From NCBI GenBank assembly GCA_048550535.1, contig JBLYYN010000003.1, positions 1-10,072 on the forward strand: a stretch of DNA of 10,072 nucleotides. The letters run 5' to 3'. Source of the DNA: CBDULX01 sp048550535. GTDB taxonomy: Bacteria > Pseudomonadota > Gammaproteobacteria > SZUA-229. Shown piece after piece: positions 6,391 through 10,072 of the stretch; within the stretch, counting starts at the first letter, position 1; each line of letters starts with the position of its first letter. The position numbers and the translations under genes are program-made. Under the pieces are notes generated by a model that was not told the DNA's origin, did no database searches, and was given only the letters and a program-made list of their open reading frames with translations.

Positions 6391-7167
6391 TTACCCTGCA
6401 CTGGCTATGACAGCTATCAAATTACTTTCCGGCTTCAGTGGCTCACCATTTAGATCTGCCACCATTTGATTGATTACAAAACCAGCATTTTTCAATTCCA
6501 GCTCTATACTATCGGCGCTGAAGTACTGGAACCAGTTGAAGATCTCCCAAGTTTCATCAGGTTCCACGATAAGATAACGATCAAGTGATATCTGTTGTTC
6601 TGGATAAATGAAACTGCGCTGAATGCCTACATAATTACCTGCCGCCCAAAAGCCATTCATAAACCGGTCTTCAATTATGCACATGTCCTGTTTACCTGCC
6701 ATAGAAGCTACGCCCGCAACATCAAGCACAATATGCCCGCCGGGTTTGAGCATATTATGCAGCGTCACTATGTCAAAACCAGCAGGCAGCTCATCGGACA
6801 GGTAATCGGCATCTATGTAACGAATTGACTGTTGTTCTTCCCTGGCTTTGAGCCTGGCATAGTCTAAAGAGTTTGCAGAGAAATCAATACCGGTGACATC
6901 GGCCCCTCTGGCTGAGAAGCGCAGAGTATAAAGCCCTGGCCCACAACCCAGGTCACATACACGCTTTCCAGACAAGCTCAATTGAGCATCAATCCAGTCC
7001 ACAACCTGATCGATAGCCTCGAATCTGCGTGACGCCAGGTCAGTGTCCTGGTTGAGATGGAAGCTCAGCATCTGGCGAGCAAGATAGGGACGCGTCCATA
7101 GTTCCTTCGCCGTATACCGAGAAAAAGGCTCCGGACGCCGGGCAATATCGTGTAGAAATTGATACAT
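6391..7167 (-). CDS. Class I SAM-dependent methyltransferase, apparently with an internal deletion
   Basis: 258 residues. The SAM-binding core is clear: motif I VCDLGCGPGLY (70-80), GIDFS (93-97), DADYL (119-123), and FDIVTL (131-136) followed directly by HNMLKPGGHIVLDV (137-150). In relatives I remember, about 20 residues (an IYCDF...LSPEQR-like strand end and helix) separate the last two motifs; here they are joined in frame near base 6759. The N-terminal part (RRPEPFSRYTAKELWTRPYLA) and the C-terminal part (SLDRYLI, EIFNWFQYF, LELKNAGF) are otherwise intact, and the typical family member acts on an unknown small molecule. The start is supported by AAGGA (7174-7178 on the complementary strand) with 6-nt spacing. 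It is downstream of the HDOD gene on the same strand with a 158-bp gap. Fold certain; activity doubtful because of the gap. Confidence 0.88.
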   Translation of the reverse strand: MYQFLHDIARRPEPFSRYTAKELWTRPYLARQMLSFHLNQDTDLASRRFEAIDQVVDWIDAQLSLSGKRVCDLGCGPGLYTLRFSARGADVTGIDFSANSLDYARLKAREEQQSIRYIDADYLSDELPAGFDIVTLHNMLKPGGHIVLDVAGVASMAGKQDMCIIEDRFMNGFWAAGNYVGIQRSFIYPEQQISLDRYLIVEPDETWEIFNWFQYFSADSIELELKNAGFVINQMVADLNGEPLKPESNLIAVIASAG

Positions 7168-7191
7168 AATAAATCCTTAGAAGCCATAGGC

Positions 7192-7215
7192 TCCTGAACA
7201 AACTGAGACTCAGGA
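7192..7215. repeat. Inverted repeats between the HDOD and methyltransferase genes
   Basis: TCCTGA (7192-7197) pairs with TCAGGA (7210-7215), and the competing palindrome CTGAGACTCAG lies at 7203-7213. It is placed 25-48 bp upstream of the methyltransferase start. No T tract follows on the minus strand, so an operator or leader structure is as likely as a terminator. Confidence 0.35.
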
Positions 7216-7293
7216 TTAAACGAGCACCAAAAGAAGCGGCTCACGAAATCGCTACTGAAAGAGTGTCCCTATTTATTTATGCACCATATAGCC

Positions 7294-7321
7294 TTACGAC
7301 TTACGACTTACGACTTACGAC
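7294..7321. repeat. Heptanucleotide tandem repeat TTACGAC x4
   Basis: Four perfect uninterrupted copies of TTACGAC (GTCGTAA on the other strand) begin four bases beyond the HDOD stop codon and lie between the two minus-strand genes. Heptamer repeats of this kind are often multi-copy and variable between strains; whether this one is cannot be judged from one window. Confidence 0.95.
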
Positions 7322-7325
7322 TTTG

Positions 7326-8183
7326 TTAAGACCCTGGTTTCTTGGTAAAAATCAAATCCATAGACATCTGCCACTGCTGATCGGCTTCTTCTTTGACTCT
7401 GGGCAATACTTCCGGATTGAGACCGGTAATACTCCAGCTCGCTTCTGCCACTTCCAGATCTTCAGTGACTGGCTTATCGGATATGGCTCCGCCTGCGATC
7501 TGAGCGGCTATGTGTACAATGGTGGTTTCCAGTTTGAAATCGGCTTTAGCCTTATTCGGCTCTAGTTGATACTGAGTTACCTGTCTCAGGCTTTCAGGTA
7601 AGTCCAGCTTCTTCATTAATTCAGCGCCCACTTCAGCATAATCAAAACCCAGTATTTCTCTTTCTGCCTGGTAAAGCTTGATCTGTTCATCTTCTGCCAG
7701 CTCTGCTGCCTCCTTTGTTTCTTCAGGTATTTGTTGATACATCACCAGGTGGCCAATATCATGCAGCAGGCCGGCCACAAAGGGCCGTTCAGTATCTATA
7801 CCATCGCAGTAAAAAGCCAACAAACGTGAAGCGGAGGCACAATACACACTGTTCATCCAGAAATCATATATATTCATACTGTCATTGGTAAATCCTGAAA
7901 AATTGTTCACCACCGTGGTGGCCAGCGCCAGGTCATGAACCTGCCGAGTACCCAGCATGTTAATAGCTCGTGATATGGTATCGATTTTCGAAGCAAAGCC
8001 ATAAAATGGGCTGTTGACCATTTTCAGTAATCGCGTCGTCAGGCTGGGATCCTGACTAATGACCTGTGCCACATCGGCCATAGAGGAATTAGGTGAATCA
8101 ATGACGCTTTTTAACCTCAAATAGGCATCGGGCAAGGAGATTAATTTTATGCTGTTATTGACCAGGTCTTTGGCGGTTTGCAT
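7326..8183 (-). CDS. HDOD domain signalling protein
   Basis: 285 residues, a usual length for a stand-alone HDOD protein. The domain covers roughly residues 10-215: LPDAYLRLKSVI near the start, the NSPFYG signature (57-62), the INMLGTRQVHDLAL helix (74-87), HDIGH (141-145) and REILGFDYAEVGAELMKKLDLP (175-196), all in the family order. HDOD proteins are cytoplasmic and related to HD phosphohydrolases, but usually lack full metal-site chemistry and act in signal transduction, for example in chemotaxis, motility or surface behaviour. No extra output domain is fused here. The ATG is preceded by AGCAGG on the minus strand (complement of 8191-8196) with 7-nt spacing. It is divergent from the antiporter gene and may be read into the methyltransferase. 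Function in this organism cannot be deduced. Confidence 0.93.
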   Translation of the reverse strand: MQTAKDLVNNSIKLISLPDAYLRLKSVIDSPNSSMADVAQVISQDPSLTTRLLKMVNSPFYGFASKIDTISRAINMLGTRQVHDLALATTVVNNFSGFTNDSMNIYDFWMNSVYCASASRLLAFYCDGIDTERPFVAGLLHDIGHLVMYQQIPEETKEAAELAEDEQIKLYQAEREILGFDYAEVGAELMKKLDLPESLRQVTQYQLEPNKAKADFKLETTIVHIAAQIAGGAISDKPVTEDLEVAEASWSITGLNPEVLPRVKEEADQQWQMSMDLIFTKKPGS

Positions 8184-8498
8184 TTTGGTACCTGCTGTTA
8201 TTTATTAGTTTTAAACCCCTGAATTCAGCTCTGATGCGAATCTCAATGTATAAAACCACTCTGACACCTGAGCACCCATACATAATAAAGTAGCAGATGG
8301 AGACATTTCTGCCACTCACAGCCAGGCTTTACACTAATTTTTATACCATTTACCCTTATTTGTTTAGCCAGAACAATATAATCCCGGCATTGCAGCTGTA
8401 GACTGGCTTGTCTATTCCAATCGATGTTGCATGGCTGCTATAGTTAGTTAGATTCTGAACAATATTTACCCATATTCATAAACCTGCCGGGGCATGCT
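8184..8498. other. Divergent spacer between HDOD and antiporter genes
   Basis: It must hold promoters in both directions. On the plus strand a perfect -10-like TATAAT lies at 8377-8382, but no good -35 hexamer is found 16-18 bp upstream, so it is only a candidate. A perfect 10-bp palindrome CTGAATTCAG lies at 8219-8228, about 36 bp before the HDOD start, where a repressor could bind. Nothing else stands out. Confidence 0.4.
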
Positions 8499-9695
8499 TT
8501 GGAATCCCATGATTTTTTTCTGCATCTTCTGATTATTCTGCTAACGGCCCGACTATTTGCAGAACTGGCGACACGCTTGCATAGCCCACCGGTAATTGGT
8601 GAATTGCTGGCAGGCATAGTACTGGGCCCCAGCTTGTTCGGGCTCATTCAACCCATTGACGCCATCCGCTTAATGGCCGGTATCGGAATCATTTTGCTGC
8701 TGTTTCAGGTGGGCCTGGAAACCGATATTCGCAGACTGATAAATACCGGCTTTAAATCATTTATTGTGGCTCTATCCGGGTTTGTCCTGCCGCTAATCCT
8801 GGGGTTTTTATCCGCCTTTCACATTTTTAATTTGAGTTTACTGGAGTCCATGTTCATTGGCGGTACACTCACAGCCACCAGTATTGGCATTACCGTTCGC
8901 GTACTCAATAATCTGTCATTGCAACATCATGGAGTTGGCCAGATAGTACTGGGGGCTGCCGTCCTGGATGACATACTGGGCGTTATTTTACTGGCTCTTT
9001 TGTATGAGTTTTCCACTGGTGGCGGAATAAACCTCATCAATGCCAGCAAGGTATTTATATTCATTGCCATTTTTTTCTTAATGGCACCCATAGCCGCAAA
9101 ACTGATTTCTTTTGTCATTAAACGCTTCGCAGTCAACAGCCAGATACCTGGCCTGATTCCAACGACGATAGTGTCGCTGGTGCTATTTTTTGCCTGGCTG
9201 GCTCACAGTATTGGTGCGCCTGAACTACTCGGTGGTTTTGCCGCAGGACTGGCTCTATCACGACGGTTTTTTCTACCTCTGGGAATAGCTCTTAGACGCG
9301 ACGAGGCCTTCGCCAGCGTTATCGAACAACAAATGCTGCCCATTGTTCAGCTATTTACCCCTATCTTCTTTGTCGTGGTTGGTTTATCGCTGAATTTACG
9401 CGAAATCGACTGGTCTTCACCTTTCATCTGGATATTTTCCCTGGTCATGTTGCTGGTGGCGATAGTGGCTAAGTTGCTGGGAGCCTTATTCATTCGAGAA
9501 CCGCTAATTCAGAGATTACTCATTGGGGTATCCATGGTACCCAGAGGGGAAGTAGGCTTAATCTTCGCCGAACTCGGCCGAACCAGTAATATCATCAACA
9601 ATGAAATCTATGCCGGGCTGATCATTGTTATTGCCCTGACTACACTGCTCTCGCCGTTTGTTATAAAGTGTCTGGCAACAAAACTGTATACATGA
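8499..9695 (+). CDS. CPA2-family cation:proton antiporter (Na+/H+ or K+/H+)
   Basis: 398 residues, almost entirely hydrophobic helices (about 12-13), in the size range of membrane-only CPA2 antiporters such as NapA/GerN; there is no C-terminal RCK/TrkA nucleotide-binding domain as in KefB/KefC. Typical features are PPVIGELLAGIVLGP (30-44), the unwound-helix motif TLTATSIGIT (123-132), the ion-binding pair D157-D158 in AAVLDDILGVI, and MVPRGEVGLIFAELG (346-360). The DD pair is the one linked to electrogenic exchange in NhaA/NapA; the transported ion cannot be read from sequence. The start is TTG at 8499, preceded 6 nt upstream by GGGG. No in-frame ATG exists before residue 59, which would cut off the first helices, so a non-ATG start is needed. 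Its stop overlaps the next gene by 4 bp. Inner-membrane protein for ion and pH homeostasis. Confidence 0.92.
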   Translation: MESHDFFLHLLIILLTARLFAELATRLHSPPVIGELLAGIVLGPSLFGLIQPIDAIRLMAGIGIILLLFQVGLETDIRRLINTGFKSFIVALSGFVLPLILGFLSAFHIFNLSLLESMFIGGTLTATSIGITVRVLNNLSLQHHGVGQIVLGAAVLDDILGVILLALLYEFSTGGGINLINASKVFIFIAIFFLMAPIAAKLISFVIKRFAVNSQIPGLIPTTIVSLVLFFAWLAHSIGAPELLGGFAAGLALSRRFFLPLGIALRRDEAFASVIEQQMLPIVQLFTPIFFVVVGLSLNLREIDWSSPFIWIFSLVMLLVAIVAKLLGALFIREPLIQRLLIGVSMVPRGEVGLIFAELGRTSNIINNEIYAGLIIVIALTTLLSPFVIKCLATKLYT

Positions 9696-10072
9696 TTATT
9701 GCTACTAATCACATGCCAGCTCTGCATCAGCTCATCATTTTGTCCGCTGTGTTATACATCAACATTGCACAGGCCAGCGCTCAAAATTTTATAGTCTCAC
9801 CGTCCTTATATGTTTTCGACTATGCTGAATATGACTCGGTGGGTAAATTCCTGGATGGTGAAACCGGCGTCTTACCCGGGATCAATTTCGCCTATCATTA
9901 TGAACATGAACAGTTCGGTATGCTGGCTCAATACAGCGAATATGCGGGTAACATCAATTATGACGGTCATTTACTTATCTCTGGATTACCTCATCAAACG
10001 ACTACCGATACCTATCTTCGTTTTTTCAATATAACTCTATATACATCTGAACTAAATCAGGCAGGAAATGTA
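9692..10072 (+). CDS. Outer-membrane beta-barrel-like protein, 3'-truncated by window edge
   Basis: The ATG overlaps the antiporter TGA (ATGA, 9692-9695), and the frame stays open for 127 codons to the window end. Residues about 9-28 (ALHQLIILSAVLYINIAQAS) form a signal-peptide core with a likely cleavage after AQASA. The mature part alternates polar and aromatic residues (FIVSPSLYVFDYAEYDS, GVLPGINFAYHYEHEQFGMLAQYSEYAGNINYDG, TYLRFFNITLYTSEL), typical of outer-membrane beta strands joined by short turns. I do not recognise a named family. The overlap implies translational coupling, so it is probably co-produced with the antiporter. The rest of the gene lies beyond the window. Confident as a gene, moderately confident as a barrel. 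Confidence 0.78.
   Translation, partial: MIIATNHMPALHQLIILSAVLYINIAQASAQNFIVSPSLYVFDYAEYDSVGKFLDGETGVLPGINFAYHYEHEQFGMLAQYSEYAGNINYDGHLLISGLPHQTTTDTYLRFFNITLYTSELNQAGNV

Noticed and set aside
7263..7565. 100-codon plus-strand frame overlapping the heptamer repeat and the HDOD gene
   Set aside because: Antisense to the HDOD 3' end; its first part is only the translated TTACGAC repeat.
9810..10034. 74-codon plus-strand frame near the right edge
   Set aside because: It overlaps, in another frame, the barrel-like gene starting at 9692, which has a signal peptide, an ATGA overlap and an unbroken frame.

Overview
The window reads like the chromosome of a free-living gammaproteobacterium, possibly marine. 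That is an inference from the style of the proteins (an HDOD signalling protein, a DUF2007 protein, a CPA2 antiporter, large periplasmic di-heme cytochromes), not from a marker gene. There is no rRNA, tRNA, CRISPR array, transposase or phage gene. The two cytochrome genes are visibly GC-richer than the AT-rich spacers around them.

Layout. Positions 1-1592 (+) hold the 3' part of a large CCP/MauG-superfamily di-heme cytochrome c gene (copy A), closed by a strong intrinsic terminator. A small DUF2007 protein with a C-terminal membrane anchor lies convergently at 1795-2121 (-). Next comes 1.28 kb of gene-free, AT-rich DNA with hairpins, a hexanucleotide repeat and a degenerate array with a period of about 85 bp. 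This array leads into a complete paralogue of the cytochrome (copy B, 3402-5759, +), with a signal/anchor segment, an N-terminal beta-rich domain and two CxxCH sites, followed by its own terminator. After about 490 bp without a gene come a SAM-dependent methyltransferase (6391-7167, -) and an HDOD protein (7326-8183, -). A 315-bp divergent spacer follows, then a CPA2 cation:proton antiporter (8499-9695, +). That gene overlaps by 4 bp an outer-membrane beta-barrel-like gene that runs off the right edge (9692-10072, +).

How it fits together. Copies A and B are tandem duplicates. The duplication includes the 3' flank, because sequence after the copy B stop codon is homologous to the coding tail of copy A, and the terminators sit at matching places. 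Both should be exported c-type cytochromes acting in the periplasm; the substrate is unknown, and a classical H2O2 peroxidase or a RoxA-like oxygenase are only two possibilities. The antiporter and the barrel gene look translationally coupled. The methyltransferase and HDOD genes share a strand but are 158 bp apart, so an operon is possible but not shown.

Most worth a second look: the 85-bp array upstream of copy B, the silenced versus expanded C-terminal tail of the cytochrome pair, the patch of high identity at their 3' ends, and a methyltransferase that appears to lack about 20 residues of its core fold. I see no clear sign of a new defence or mobile system.
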